A stretch of 64,000 nt of DNA from Tenggerimyces flavus (GCF_016907715.1 NZ_JAFBCM010000001.1:5952001-6016000); one strand, 5' to 3'. Positions 8,966 to 17,235 are shown, counted from the stretch's first letter. Notes: generated by a model from the sequence alone, not told the origin. Made by a program: numbers and translations.

Positions 8966-10213
8966 GCGCGGCCCCAGGATCGCGCCGTCGAGCAGGAACG
9001 GCGCGCGCGACCAGGCGCGCATCTCCTCACCCTTGACCTCGGCGCGGGCGTCCCACCCGGCCTTGCGCCGCGACTCGTCGAGCTCAGCCGACAGCGCCCC
9101 GATGCGCTGGGCGAGCCGGTCCCGCCACGGCTCCGGCAGGTCGCGCGCGAGGCCGACGCCGTGGCGTACGCAGACGCCGTGCGCGTTCGCGACCCTCGAG
9201 GGCGAGGCTCCGGCGAGCCGGCCCCGCTCCCGTTCGACCGCCTGCGACTGGAGTAGGCAGACATGGCAGTCGAGCTTCCGGCCGGCCGTCGCGGGGTTCG
9301 CACCGGCGAAGTCGGCCTGCCAGAGCGCGGCGTTGTGGTCGATCACCGCGGCGACCGCGGGCAGCAGGCCGTCGTCGGTGAGGACGTCGGCGCCGGCCGG
9401 GTCGCGGACGCCGATGAGGTCGGCGAGGTGGTTCGCGCAGAGCGTCGCCTCGGCGCGCAGGTCCGCGGCCTCGTCGCGCGGCAGGGTGGCGAGCCAGCCG
9501 AGCTGGCGCCACGCCGTCCGGTCTGCCTCCGCGCACAACGGGCAGCAGGGCGCGTCGAGCAGCCAATCCGCGTCGTCGGCGCCGAGCACGTCGTCAACGT
9601 GACGTTGACGGAGCTTGCGGCGGCGGGAGTAGTCGAGGTCGACGCCGATGAGATGGCGCTCGGCCGTCGCGGTGTCCTTGCCGAGGCGTTCGGCGAGCAG
9701 CCCGGCGACCGACTTGACCCGTCGGCGCAGCAGCGCGACGCCGTGCCGTACGCAGACGGCGTCGCCGGACTCGAAGAGGCGTGCGACGTCCGGGTCGTGG
9801 AGCGCGTTCGCGAGCAGGCCGAGCAGATCGTGCTCGGTGCGCTGGACGGCGAGGCAGGCCGGGCACGGCTCGAAGTCGCCGTACTGGGCGCCCTCGGCAA
9901 CCGCCAGCACGGCGGCTCGGGCGACCTCGGAGAACAGCCAGCGCGCGAGCCACGACGTGGCCGGGCCGGAGTCGAGCAGGTGCCGGGTGTGGGCGGCGCA
10001 GAAGCCGAGCGAACGGTCCAGCCGTTCGCGGAGCTCGAAGTCGGCGCGGGTCTCGTTCTCGTACATGAAGAACCAGCGCTTGACCTCGTCGTTCATCGCC
10101 CGGCACACCGCGCACTCGGCGCCGCCGACGGCGTCCATCGCGTCCAGCCGGTCACGCCGGGACAGCGGCTCGGGACGACCGAGCAGCTTGCGGACCAGGC
10201 GTGCGACCTCCAT
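8933..10213 (-). CDS. Cys/His-rich protein with four repeated CxxC...CxxH units
   Basis: 426 aa from ATG 10213; a GTG nine bases upstream is the alternative. I do not recognise a characterised homologue; it resembles DUF6062-like proteins of unknown function. Four CxxC pairs (CAVC, CPAC, CPLC, CHVC) alternate with four CxxH pairs (CAAH, CVRH, CANH, CVRH), each unit spaced by 60-110 residues. This suggests an internally repeated zinc- or Fe-S-binding fold. There is no signal peptide or membrane segment, so it is probably cytoplasmic. It is convergent with fluC2 and divergent from the HAD gene. Confidence 0.72.
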   Translation of the reverse strand: MEVARLVRKLLGRPEPLSRRDRLDAMDAVGGAECAVCRAMNDEVKRWFFMYENETRADFELRERLDRSLGFCAAHTRHLLDSGPATSWLARWLFSEVARAAVLAVAEGAQYGDFEPCPACLAVQRTEHDLLGLLANALHDPDVARLFESGDAVCVRHGVALLRRRVKSVAGLLAERLGKDTATAERHLIGVDLDYSRRRKLRQRHVDDVLGADDADWLLDAPCCPLCAEADRTAWRQLGWLATLPRDEAADLRAEATLCANHLADLIGVRDPAGADVLTDDGLLPAVAAVIDHNAALWQADFAGANPATAGRKLDCHVCLLQSQAVERERGRLAGASPSRVANAHGVCVRHGVGLARDLPEPWRDRLAQRIGALSAELDESRRKAGWDARAEVKGEEMRAWSRAPFLLDGAILGPRSPEHPPGAEA

Positions 10214-10272
10214 GCCTTGCACGGTAGCCGGTCGAACGGCCGGGGAGGTTACGTGCAGGTAGGTTCGAACGC

Positions 10273-10974
10273 GTGAAGAACACCCTGGTTCTCTGGGACA
10301 TCGACCACACGCTCGTGGACTACACCGGGCTCAGCACCGACTGGTACGCGGCGGCGTTCGCGGCGGTGGCCGGGCGGGCGATGAGCGCGCTGCCGATCTT
10401 CCACGGCCGGACCGAGCGCGCGATCACGACGGACCTGCTGGTCGCGCACGGCATCGAGCCGACCGAGGAGGCGATCCAGGCGGTGTGGGCCGTCCTGATC
10501 GCGCAGTCGGAGCAGAGCCGGGACCGGCTGGCGGTCGAGGGCAAGGTGCTCGCGGGCGCGCAGGCGGCGTTGGCCACGCTGGCGACGCACGGGCACGTCG
10601 TGCAGTCGCTGGTCACCGGCAACCTGCCGGAGATCGCCGAGCACAAGCTGGCGGCGTTCGGGCTGCATGAGCACGTCGACCTGACGATCGGCGGGTACGG
10701 CGCGATCTCCGCGCATCGGCCCGACCTGGTGCCGCACGCCGTGCAGCTGACGGCGGCCAAGCACGGCGTCTCGTTCGAACCGTCGGCCGTGTTCGTGGTC
10801 GGCGACACCCCGAACGACGTGGCGGCGGCGCTCGCCCACGGCATGGTCGCGGTGGCCGTGGCGACCGGCGCGTTCACCGCCTCCGACCTGCGCGACGCCG
10901 GGGCGCACGTCGTGCTGGAGTCGCTCGCGGAGACCGAGGTCGTGGTGGGAGCTCTTGTCGGAGGGCACGAGTAG
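10273..10974 (+). CDS. HAD-superfamily hydrolase
   Basis: 233 aa from GTG 10273. Motif I is LWDIDHTLVD (nucleophile Asp and acid/base Asp in DxDxT), motif II is SLVTGN (Ser/Thr), motif III is the lysine near PDLVPHAVQ, and motif IV is FVVGDTPNDVAAA. An alpha-helical cap lies between motifs I and II, as in phosphoglycolate phosphatase and beta-phosphoglucomutase relatives. It is a cytoplasmic phosphatase or phosphomutase; the substrate cannot be assigned. Its 3' end overlaps the reading frame leading into the AraC-type gene, so the two may be co-transcribed. Confidence 0.87.
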   Translation: MKNTLVLWDIDHTLVDYTGLSTDWYAAAFAAVAGRAMSALPIFHGRTERAITTDLLVAHGIEPTEEAIQAVWAVLIAQSEQSRDRLAVEGKVLAGAQAALATLATHGHVVQSLVTGNLPEIAEHKLAAFGLHEHVDLTIGGYGAISAHRPDLVPHAVQLTAAKHGVSFEPSAVFVVGDTPNDVAAALAHGMVAVAVATGAFTASDLRDAGAHVVLESLAETEVVVGALVGGHE

Positions 10975-10984
10975 TTTCGAGGAG

Positions 10985-11707
10985 ATGAGCACCACGTACG
11001 CGGAGAAGGCGCCGCCGGCCTACCTGGCCGGTGACGTTCACTGCGTGTGGCGCTCGTCGTTCGGGACCAGCTCGGCGATCCTGCCGGACGGGTGCCTGGA
11101 CCTCGTCGTGGCGCCCGACCGGGTGTTCGTGGCGGGTCCGGACACGACGGCCTGGAGCTCCGGCTACGCGGTCGGCGCTCCTCTGTACGGGATCCGCTTC
11201 CTGCCCGGCCGCGCGCCGCGGGTGCTCGGCCTGCCGGCGAGCGAGCTGCTGAACCAGCGAGTCCAGCTGCTCGACCTGTGGGGCCGACCCGCTCGGCGGA
11301 TCGTGTCGAAGCTGTACGCCGACCCGATCCCGGAGCTGACCAAGCTGGTGGCCGAACGCCTCGACCGGCCGGAGGCCGACCCGGTCGACCCGCTCGTCGA
11401 CCTCGCCGTACGACGACTGCGGCGCGGCGGCTCCCGGGTGACGGCCGTGCTGCGCGACCTGGACCTGTCCGACCGGCAGCTCCGGCGGCGGTTCGCGTCG
11501 GCGGTCGGGTACGGCCCGGCGACGTTCCTCCGCGTCTCCCGGCTGCAACGCGTCCGCGACCTGGCGCTGCGTACAGAGCTGAGCCTCGCCGAGCTGGCGG
11601 TCGAGGCGGGGTACGCCGACCAGGCGCACCTGAGCCGCGACGTGCGCGAGCTCGCCGGCACGACGGCTCGCAACCTCCTTCGCCCCGCTGGAGCTTTGGC
11701 CGCCTAG
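10985..11707 (+). CDS. AraC-family transcriptional regulator with DUF6597-like N-terminus
   Basis: 240 aa from ATG 10985, directly after a GAGGAG sequence. The N-terminal half (SSAILPDGCLDLVV, then GIRFLPGRAPRVLGLPASEL) matches the non-cupin sensor domain common in actinobacterial AraC proteins. The C-terminal 100 residues carry two helix-turn-helix units: VTAVLRDLDLSDRQLRRRF and LAELAVEAGYADQAHLSRD. It is a DNA-binding regulator with an unknown ligand. Its stop overlaps the stop of the DUF1761 gene tail-to-tail by 4 bases. Confidence 0.88.
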   Translation: MSTTYAEKAPPAYLAGDVHCVWRSSFGTSSAILPDGCLDLVVAPDRVFVAGPDTTAWSSGYAVGAPLYGIRFLPGRAPRVLGLPASELLNQRVQLLDLWGRPARRIVSKLYADPIPELTKLVAERLDRPEADPVDPLVDLAVRRLRRGGSRVTAVLRDLDLSDRQLRRRFASAVGYGPATFLRVSRLQRVRDLALRTELSLAELAVEAGYADQAHLSRDVRELAGTTARNLLRPAGALAA

Positions 11708-12114
11708 CTTGCGACCCCGATGACCAGCGCCATGCCGAGAAAGAGCACCAGCTGATAGCCGCTGTTGATGACGGTCAGCTTCGGAGGCTTCAGCTCGAAG
11801 GCATTGTGCTGGAGGAGCGTGCTCGCCGAGAACGCCACCCACGCCACGAGACCGACCAGCAGCGCCAGCCAGACCGAGTCGTTGTCGGTAGCCGCCGACG
11901 CGATCCCGATGCCGGCGGCCAGCCCGATCGCCGTCACACCGTTGGCGACGGCGAGCTGGACCACGTTCCGCCTGCTGGCCTGCTTCGACTGCTCCGGAGT
12001 GATGCCGGTCAGCTTCCACCAGACGATCCCGAAGCCGTACTTGCTGTACCACGCGTACGCCACGACCATCCCGGCCACGAAGGCGAGAACGGTGGCCAGC
12101 CAGTTGATCCCCAT
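11704..12114 (-). CDS. DUF1761 family membrane protein
   Basis: 136 aa from ATG 12114. Four hydrophobic segments are visible (about residues 5-23, 55-75, 80-100 and 115-135). The N-terminal block INWLATVLAFVAGMVVAYAWYSKYGFG and the WWKLTG motif are typical of DUF1761, a four-helix membrane family of unknown biochemical role. It is divergent from an HxlR regulator with only about 23-40 bases between starts, so it is probably that regulator's target. Confidence 0.82.
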   Translation of the reverse strand: MGINWLATVLAFVAGMVVAYAWYSKYGFGIVWWKLTGITPEQSKQASRRNVVQLAVANGVTAIGLAAGIGIASAATDNDSVWLALLVGLVAWVAFSASTLLQHNAFELKPPKLTVINSGYQLVLFLGMALVIGVAS

Positions 12115-12120
12115 GGCGCG

Positions 12121-12131
12121 TGATAAAATCA
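12121..12131. promoter_or_regulatory. Candidate HxlR operator between divergent starts
   Basis: TGATAAAATCA is an inverted repeat (TGAT-AAA-ATCA) and an AT-rich island in GC-rich DNA. It sits 6-7 bases from each of the two divergent ATG codons (12114 minus, 12138 plus), so a bound regulator could control both genes. Assignment to HxlR rests on position only. Confidence 0.4.
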
Positions 12132-12137
12132 ACCGCG

Positions 12138-12815
12138 ATGGAAAATGTCAAGCGGATGTCTAGCCGCTCGTACCGACAGTTCTGCGGACTCGCCCGCGCC
12201 CTGGACGTCGTGGGCGACCGCTGGAACCTCCTGATCGTGCGCGAACTGCTTCCCGGTCCGCAGCGCTACAACGAACTGAAGGCCTCCCTCGCCGGGATCG
12301 CGACCAACCTGCTGGCGGAGCGACTGCGGAGCCTCGAGGAGAACGGCATCGTCGAGCGGCAGGTCGGAGCGGTGGGAGTCCGCTATGCCCTGACGCCGTG
12401 GGGTGCGGGGCTTCGCGAGCCGATGGAGGCGCTGGGTCGGTGGGGCGCGCCGCTGTTGATGAGGGGGCGTGACGACGGCGATGCGTTCCAGCCGCGCTGG
12501 CTGGCGGGCGCGCTGACGGCGCTGCTTCGAGAGGTGACCGCGACTCCCGCGGTCGAGCTCGGCGTCGAGGTCGAAGGTCTCCTCATCGTCCTGCACGTCG
12601 ACGAGAACGGTCCGCGCGCGGTGATCCAACCCGACCGTCAGCCGGACACGATCCTGACCGCAGCACCGGAGATCGTCGTCGGACTCGCGACTGGCGCGGT
12701 CACCATCGACCAGGCGGTCTCCCAGGGAAGCCTCGTGGGCGACCCGCGGATCCTCTCCAGAGTCTTTCGCCTCACACGGCCAGTGGGCCCTCTACCTGGC
12801 GTCTACCCGGCGTAA
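12138..12815 (+). CDS. HxlR-family transcriptional regulator, C-terminus encoded by an intergenic repeat
   Basis: 225 aa from ATG 12138; ATG 12156 (MSSRSYRQF) is also possible. The winged helix-turn-helix is clear: CGLARALDVVGDRWNLLIVREL, GPQRYNELKASLAGI and TNLLAERLRSLEENGIVERQ. The C-terminal part resembles the ligand/dimer region of longer HxlR proteins (SCP2-like). The last 15 residues, from RLTRPVGPL onward, and the stop codon lie inside a dispersed repeat that recurs at 28606, so the natural C-terminus may have been replaced. It is divergent from DUF1761. Confidence 0.87.
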   Translation: MENVKRMSSRSYRQFCGLARALDVVGDRWNLLIVRELLPGPQRYNELKASLAGIATNLLAERLRSLEENGIVERQVGAVGVRYALTPWGAGLREPMEALGRWGAPLLMRGRDDGDAFQPRWLAGALTALLREVTATPAVELGVEVEGLLIVLHVDENGPRAVIQPDRQPDTILTAAPEIVVGLATGAVTIDQAVSQGSLVGDPRILSRVFRLTRPVGPLPGVYPA

Positions 12816-12900
12816 AGGGGCCGCTGATCATGTTTACATGATCATTGGCCCCAGGGCGGGGCGGGGCCGGGCGAACCCACCGCTGGGCGAAAGATCGGGG
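12767..12900. repeat. Dispersed intergenic repeat, copy A (contains a strong hairpin)
   Basis: About 134 bases here align with 28606-28738 at roughly 80% identity by eye, with no gap over the first 75 bases. The core (12817-12852) folds into a long hairpin: GGGGCC, then TGATCATGT, a two-base loop, ACATGATCA and GGCCCC, with a small internal loop. It covers the last codons of the HxlR gene and ends just before the stop of the convergent gene at 12902. It could act as a terminator or be a REP-like mobile palindrome. Confidence 0.75.
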
Positions 12901-12901
12901 G

Positions 12902-13399
12902 CTAGCTGTCCAGCGGCGTCATCCGTTGTCGTGGCAGCCGTTGGGCGGTCGGGTCGGCGTGCAGGATGCGGCGGATCGCGTGGTGCTCGTCCTCCGCCAA
13001 GGCGGACGGGTCGAGCTCGCACAGGTCCTTGTAGCGCTGGCGCGCCTCCTCGGCGTCGGACATGCCGAGCTGTTGCGCGATCATCGCCCAGCTGGCCCCA
13101 CGTGTCACAGCCGCCGCGATCAGGATCCGCTCGTCCCAGTCCATCCCACGCCGGACGGCGGGGACCAACGCGAGCGCGTCGAGCAGATCCTTCGAACGGA
13201 CGGCACCGCGGTGGTAGCCATCTTGTCTGTTGAGCGCCAGCCGGACCTTCGCGATCGCCTCCGCCGCGCCGAGGGGCGGCAGCTTGTGGTGACGACTTCC
13301 GAACGTGGACAGGGCATATCGCCGTGTCAGACGTTGGCGCGCGTCCTGCTCGCGCATGCTACGGATGTAGCGGATGGTGGCACTCTCCCGGCCGTTCAC
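12902..13399 (-). CDS. Hypothetical protein with HTH-like segment
   Basis: 165 aa. I recognise no named family. The N-terminus is basic (RYIRSMREQDARQRLTRRY). The segment DERILIAAAVTRGASWAMIAQQLGMSDAEEARQRYKDL looks like a helix-turn-helix or Myb/SANT-like unit, similar to small actinobacterial proteins thought to bind DNA. There is no signal peptide or membrane helix. It lies between a convergent HxlR gene (through repeat copy A) and the truncated LuxR-type gene on the same strand. The start is uncertain. Confidence 0.6.
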   Translation of the reverse strand: MNGRESATIRYIRSMREQDARQRLTRRYALSTFGSRHHKLPPLGAAEAIAKVRLALNRQDGYHRGAVRSKDLLDALALVPAVRRGMDWDERILIAAAVTRGASWAMIAQQLGMSDAEEARQRYKDLCELDPSALAEDEHHAIRRILHADPTAQRLPRQRMTPLDS

Positions 13400-13450
13400 G
13401 GCCTGCTCACCCCTTTGCTCGGTCGCCCCCGAGTGTGTGTAGCAGCAGAG

Positions 13451-13876
13451 TTATCGCAATGCCTCCAGCGCCGTCAAGGCCTCTGAGTGAATACATCCTG
13501 GCACTGTCAAGCACTGGTTGACAAGATCGACTACAGCAAGCCTCGAAGCCCGCGACCAAGCCAGAACGACCTGAACGCGATCGGGCAGGTGGAGCTTCGC
13601 GAGCACGTTCGACACGTGCACCTTCACGGTGTAGCGACTGATGGTGAGACGACCGGCGATCTCATCGTTCGACATACCCGCGGCGAGGAGGTCGCACACC
13701 TCCCGTTCCCGCTCGGTGAGATGCCGAACGGCCGCGAGGATCGCGTGATCCTCCTCGGTCGGAAGCTCCGGGCGCAGCGCCTCGATCATCCGCGTGGTCG
13801 CCTCGGGTGCCAGCACGGACTGCCCGGACGCGACGACGCGGATGCCGTCGCGCAGCCGTTCGGTCGGCGCGAACTA
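13451..13876 (-). pseudogene. Truncated NarL/LuxR-type response regulator (receiver domain missing)
   Basis: Only the linker and DNA-binding half of a response regulator is present. Reading from about 13870 on the minus strand gives ERLRDGIRVVASGQSVLAPE, the usual end of a receiver/linker, then the complete LuxR HTH: LTEREREVCDLLAAGMSNDE, then IAGRLTISRYTVKVHVSNVLAKL. Immediately upstream are an in-frame stop and the terminator of the protease gene, leaving no room for the phosphoacceptor domain. A 121-aa HTH-only protein could still start at GTG 13816. It may be a decayed gene or a deliberately short regulator. Confidence 0.65.
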
Positions 13877-13910
13877 CCGAGCCCCGGACGGCATCCCGTC
13901 CGGGGCTCGG
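13877..13910 (-). terminator. Hairpin terminator after the secreted subtilisin gene
   Basis: Perfect 15-bp stem CCGAGCCCCGGACGG / CCGTCCGGGGCTCGG with a CATC loop, 27 bases past the protease stop. There is no long U-run, as is common in actinobacteria. Confidence 0.8.
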
Positions 13911-13937
13911 CGAAGAGAGGTCGTGCTAGGTGAGGGA

Positions 13938-15470
13938 CTACGGGTGCAGCGTCTTCAGGGTGTAAGAGCCGCTTCCGCTGTAGGCGTGGACCTGCCACCG
14001 GTAGGTGCCGGCCGTGCCGTTGTAGGTGAACTCCTCATCCGGGTTGGGCGTGATGCCCTGCGCGACCGTCGCCCAGGTGCCCGCGGTGTTGCGCTTCTGC
14101 AGGTACAGGTCGAAGTCGACGCCGCTCGGCCCGTCCAGGCAGCCACGGAACGCGCCGCCGTTCGAGGCGAAGCCGGACGAGTTCGGGTGGTAGAGGCGCG
14201 CACCCGAGCTCACGGCGCTCGAGTACGTGTTCGGCAGCGTCGCGCAGGTCGGCGCGGGGGGCTGCGATCCGCCGAGCGTGTAGAGCAGCCGGTTCGGCGA
14301 GCTCGGGCCTGGGTTGCTGACGACGCCCTGCGTCGCGGAGTTGACCAGCGCGTCGCGGACCGCGGCGGGCGCGGCGGACGGGTTGGCCTCGAGGTACAGA
14401 GCAGCGGCGCCGGCCACGTGCGGGGACGCCATCGACGTACCGCTGATCGTGCTGGTCGCGGTGTTGCTGGTGTACCACGCGGAGGTGATGTTGGAGCCCG
14501 GCGCGAAGATGTCGACGCAGGAGCCGTAGTTGGAGAACGACGACTTCGCGTCGGTGTTGGTCGTCGAGCCGACCGTGATCGCCTCGGGCGTACGAGCGGG
14601 CGAACGCGTGCACGCGTCCGTCGTCTCGTTGCCGGCCGCGACAGCGAACGTCACGCCATCGGCGATGGCGCGCTGCACCGACTGGTCGAGCGACGCCGAC
14701 GCGCCGCCACCGAGGCTCATGTTGCCGACGGCCGGACCCGACGTGTGGTTGCTGGTCACCCAGTCCACACCCGCGACGACGCCGGACGTGGAGCCGGAGC
14801 CGCCACAGTCGAGCACGCGGACGCCGACGAGCCGGACGCCCTTGGCGACGCCGTACGTCGTGCCGCCGACCGTGCCGCCGACGTGCGTGCCGTGGCCGTT
14901 GCAGTCGTCGGCGCTGCCACCGTCGATCGCGTCGAAGCCGCTGACGGCGCGGCCGCCGTACTCGTTGTGGCTGAACCGCAGGCCGGTGTCGACGATGTAC
15001 GCGGTCACGCCCGCGCCGGTCTGGTTGTAGGTGTAGCTGTTCGACAGCGGGAGGCTCCGCTGGTCGATCCGGTCGATGCCCCACGTCGCGGGCGACTGGG
15101 TCGCCGAGATCTTCATCACGCGGTCGGCCTCGACGTAGTCGACGGCCGCGTTCGCGCGGACGGAGGCGAGCTCCGACGTGGACAGCGCGGCCGAGAAGCC
15201 GTTCAGCGCCGAGCCGTACGAACGCTGGATCTGCCCGCCTGCGGCCTTCGCCGCCGAACGTGCCGGCGCGAGTGCGGCGCCGTCCTTGAGGACGACGATG
15301 TACTGGCCCTTGATCACGTTCGCTTTGTCAGCTCCGACGAGCGGAGCCGGTCCACCTGGACGAGCGGCCGGTGCCGCGCCGGCACCTCCCGCCATCGATA
15401 CCACACCAGCTGCGGCTGCCAGTCCGGCAGCAAGCACGGCGACAGACCGCCGCCAACGACGTGATTCCAC
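13938..15470 (-). CDS. Secreted subtilisin-like serine protease (S8, proteinase K/aqualysin type)
   Basis: 510 aa from GTG 15470, preceded by AAGGAGG at ideal spacing. Residues 1-33 form a signal peptide, and about 50-120 an I9 inhibitor propeptide (GQYIVVLKDG, then VDYVEADRV). The S8 catalytic domain has Asp161 (YIVDTG), His193 (NGHGTHVGG) and Ser346 (SGTSMASPHVAG). Cysteines at 190, 222, 287 and 319 fit the disulfides of the proteinase K clade. After about residue 400 a linker (GGSQPPAPTC) leads to a C-terminal PPC-like beta domain. It would degrade extracellular protein. A hairpin terminator follows. Confidence 0.93.
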   Translation of the reverse strand: MESRRWRRSVAVLAAGLAAAAGVVSMAGGAGAAPAARPGGPAPLVGADKANVIKGQYIVVLKDGAALAPARSAAKAAGGQIQRSYGSALNGFSAALSTSELASVRANAAVDYVEADRVMKISATQSPATWGIDRIDQRSLPLSNSYTYNQTGAGVTAYIVDTGLRFSHNEYGGRAVSGFDAIDGGSADDCNGHGTHVGGTVGGTTYGVAKGVRLVGVRVLDCGGSGSTSGVVAGVDWVTSNHTSGPAVGNMSLGGGASASLDQSVQRAIADGVTFAVAAGNETTDACTRSPARTPEAITVGSTTNTDAKSSFSNYGSCVDIFAPGSNITSAWYTSNTATSTISGTSMASPHVAGAAALYLEANPSAAPAAVRDALVNSATQGVVSNPGPSSPNRLLYTLGGSQPPAPTCATLPNTYSSAVSSGARLYHPNSSGFASNGGAFRGCLDGPSGVDFDLYLQKRNTAGTWATVAQGITPNPDEEFTYNGTAGTYRWQVHAYSGSGSYTLKTLHP

Positions 15471-15478
15471 GTGGACCT

Positions 15479-15512
15479 CCTTGTGGGTGGCTGAAACCGA
15501 CCTTGTGGGTGG
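15479..15512. repeat. Direct repeats upstream of the protease ribosome site
   Basis: CCTTGTGGGTGG occurs at 15479-15490 and 15501-15512, 22 bases apart (two helical turns), overlapping the Shine-Dalgarno region of the protease gene on the other strand. Tandem phased repeats suggest a regulator site. The rest of the 15471-15708 gap shows no gene. Confidence 0.35.
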
Positions 15513-15708
15513 GGGGTCACCGGCCCACGGGCCAAGTCGGCGTCCCTGACAAACGCCATACAAGAACCATGTCGGACAGATCCGTTTAGCCCATGCCCCG
15601 CCGGAACTGTCAGACTGGCGAGATTTCTACTGGGCAACCCTCGGCGTTGTCCATAGTTTGGCCACGATGTGCCGCCAGAAGTTCACACAGGATGACCAAG
15701 TGGCATGG

Positions 15709-17163
15709 CTAGCCGACCGATATGTCCACCGAAGGTCGCAATGTAGCGAGACGTTCCAGCACGACATGGACCGGATGCTGTCCGAAGTCTTTAGCGGCAG
15801 TTACGCTGATTTCAAGGCCATTGTCCGCAATCGGTGAGATGACCTGGTCCAGCAGGGCGGAGAACCGCGGCCCCCATTTCCGCGCTCCGAGACGCGCCGT
15901 GGTCGAACAGTTGTCGACCATGAACGCGACATCACGAGCGTGCATGTACGGCAAGAGCGAATCGACCGCCTCGATCACCGACTCGTTCACGATCTCCGAC
16001 CACGGATGCCCGCGCTCGGCGAACAGGTCGACCTGCGCCACCATCGCCGCGAGGAAGATGCCCGCGGTGTACGGGTCGGAAACCGCCGCGGCCGCTTCCT
16101 GCCGCGCGGCCCGAACCGACGCGCCCGCCGCCCACATCGGCGAGCCGCTGATCGGCTGCATCGGCGACGTCGCCAACCGGGCACCCGCGAGCACCACGCT
16201 CGCCAGCTCGTTGCCCGAGTCGACCTCGTCGTAGATCTCCGCGACCAGGTCGCGGAACGGCCCGTACCCCGCGGCGTACGCGCGGTCGAACGCCGCCAGG
16301 TCCTCGCCCTCGAACGCGTTGCGCACGCCGAGCAGTCCGTCCCGCGAGATCGTCGGCGCGATCGACGCCGTCACCGCTTCGGCCGACCGTGCGAACGCGC
16401 GCTCCGGCTCGTCGCCTTCGACGCGGTAGCGCTGGTAGAGGCTCTCGACGATCCCGTGCACCGCGCCGAGCAGGATCGCCCGTTCGCCGACAATGTCCGA
16501 GCGGTACTCACTGTCCAGCGTGGTCTGGAACGTGTACGGCGACCCGAGTCCGATCGACCACGCGAGCGCTCGTTCCGTCGCCCGCCCGTCGACGTCCTGG
16601 TGCACCGCGAAGCTGGCGTTGATGCCGGCGCCGTTGATCTCTCTCCCCTGCAGGTAGAGGCGACGCACCGAGTCGCCCATGCCCTTGGGGCAGACGCCGA
16701 TCACGTTCACGTCCTCGGGGAACGAGGCGCCGACCGTGCGCAGGTGCCCGACGAGGAAGCCGTGCGAGAGGCCGAGCGTCGCTCCGGGCTGGAGGCGCTC
16801 GAAGATCGCTTCGTGGTTGTTGGCGGTGGCCGCGTCGGCGACGAGCAGGATCACGAGCTGGCTGCTCGCCACCACGTCCAGCCAGTCGCCGACGCGCAGT
16901 CCCTCGGCCTCCGCCTCGGCGCGCGAAGACGAGCCGGCGCGCAGTCCGACCACGACCTCGATCGCGGTGTCGGCGAGCGAGTCGCGCAGGTTGAGCGCCT
17001 GGGCGCGGCCCTGCGGACCCCAGCCGATCACGCCGATCTGGTCGACGCCTTCCAGCGCGGTCGGGAGGAGCGGGAACAGGTGTCGGCCGCCGCGCACGAT
17101 CGACTCGCGGGTGCCCGCGAGCTCGATGGTCTCGACGTCGAAGACAGCAGAGGTGAAGGTCAT
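15709..17163 (-). CDS. ilvC: Ketol-acid reductoisomerase, long plant-type class II
   Basis: 484 aa from ATG 17163 with a GGTGGG ribosome site. KARI converts 2-acetolactate to 2,3-dihydroxyisovalerate with NADPH and Mg2+ in valine, leucine and isoleucine synthesis. The N-terminal Rossmann domain has GWGPQGRAQALNLRDSL (residues 47-63). The plant-type blocks LGLSHGFLVGHLRTVG, CPKGMGDSVRRLYLQG, REINGAGINASFAVHQDVDG and SDIVGERAILLGAVHGIVE follow, then NESVIEAVDSLLPYMHARDV, AFMVDNCSTTARLGARKW and a final LRPSVDISV. Actinobacteria usually carry the short class I enzyme of about 340 aa, so this form is unusual here. It is divergent from an IlvY-like LysR gene. Confidence 0.93.
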   Translation of the reverse strand: MTFTSAVFDVETIELAGTRESIVRGGRHLFPLLPTALEGVDQIGVIGWGPQGRAQALNLRDSLADTAIEVVVGLRAGSSSRAEAEAEGLRVGDWLDVVASSQLVILLVADAATANNHEAIFERLQPGATLGLSHGFLVGHLRTVGASFPEDVNVIGVCPKGMGDSVRRLYLQGREINGAGINASFAVHQDVDGRATERALAWSIGLGSPYTFQTTLDSEYRSDIVGERAILLGAVHGIVESLYQRYRVEGDEPERAFARSAEAVTASIAPTISRDGLLGVRNAFEGEDLAAFDRAYAAGYGPFRDLVAEIYDEVDSGNELASVVLAGARLATSPMQPISGSPMWAAGASVRAARQEAAAAVSDPYTAGIFLAAMVAQVDLFAERGHPWSEIVNESVIEAVDSLLPYMHARDVAFMVDNCSTTARLGARKWGPRFSALLDQVISPIADNGLEISVTAAKDFGQHPVHVVLERLATLRPSVDISVG

Positions 17164-17186
17164 CCCACCGTTGTAGGCTCGCCGGC

Positions 17187-17209
17187 ATTGTTTCGACAAG
17201 CGCAACAAT
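17187..17209. promoter_or_regulatory. LysR-type T-N11-A operator between ilvC and the ilvY-like gene
   Basis: ATTGTT, 11 bases, AACAAT forms a perfect inverted repeat matching the LysR T-N11-A rule. It lies 23 bases before the KARI start and 26 before the regulator start. This is the expected place for an IlvY-type activator binding site controlling both genes. Confidence 0.7.
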
Positions 17210-17235
17210 TCGAACGCGGCGTTTCAGGAAGTGAA

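Noticed and set aside
15940-17235. A 430-codon upstream extension of the IlvY-like LysR frame
   Set aside because: It is antisense to the KARI gene and lacks any domain; the LysR HTH begins at ATG 17236 with a ribosome site.
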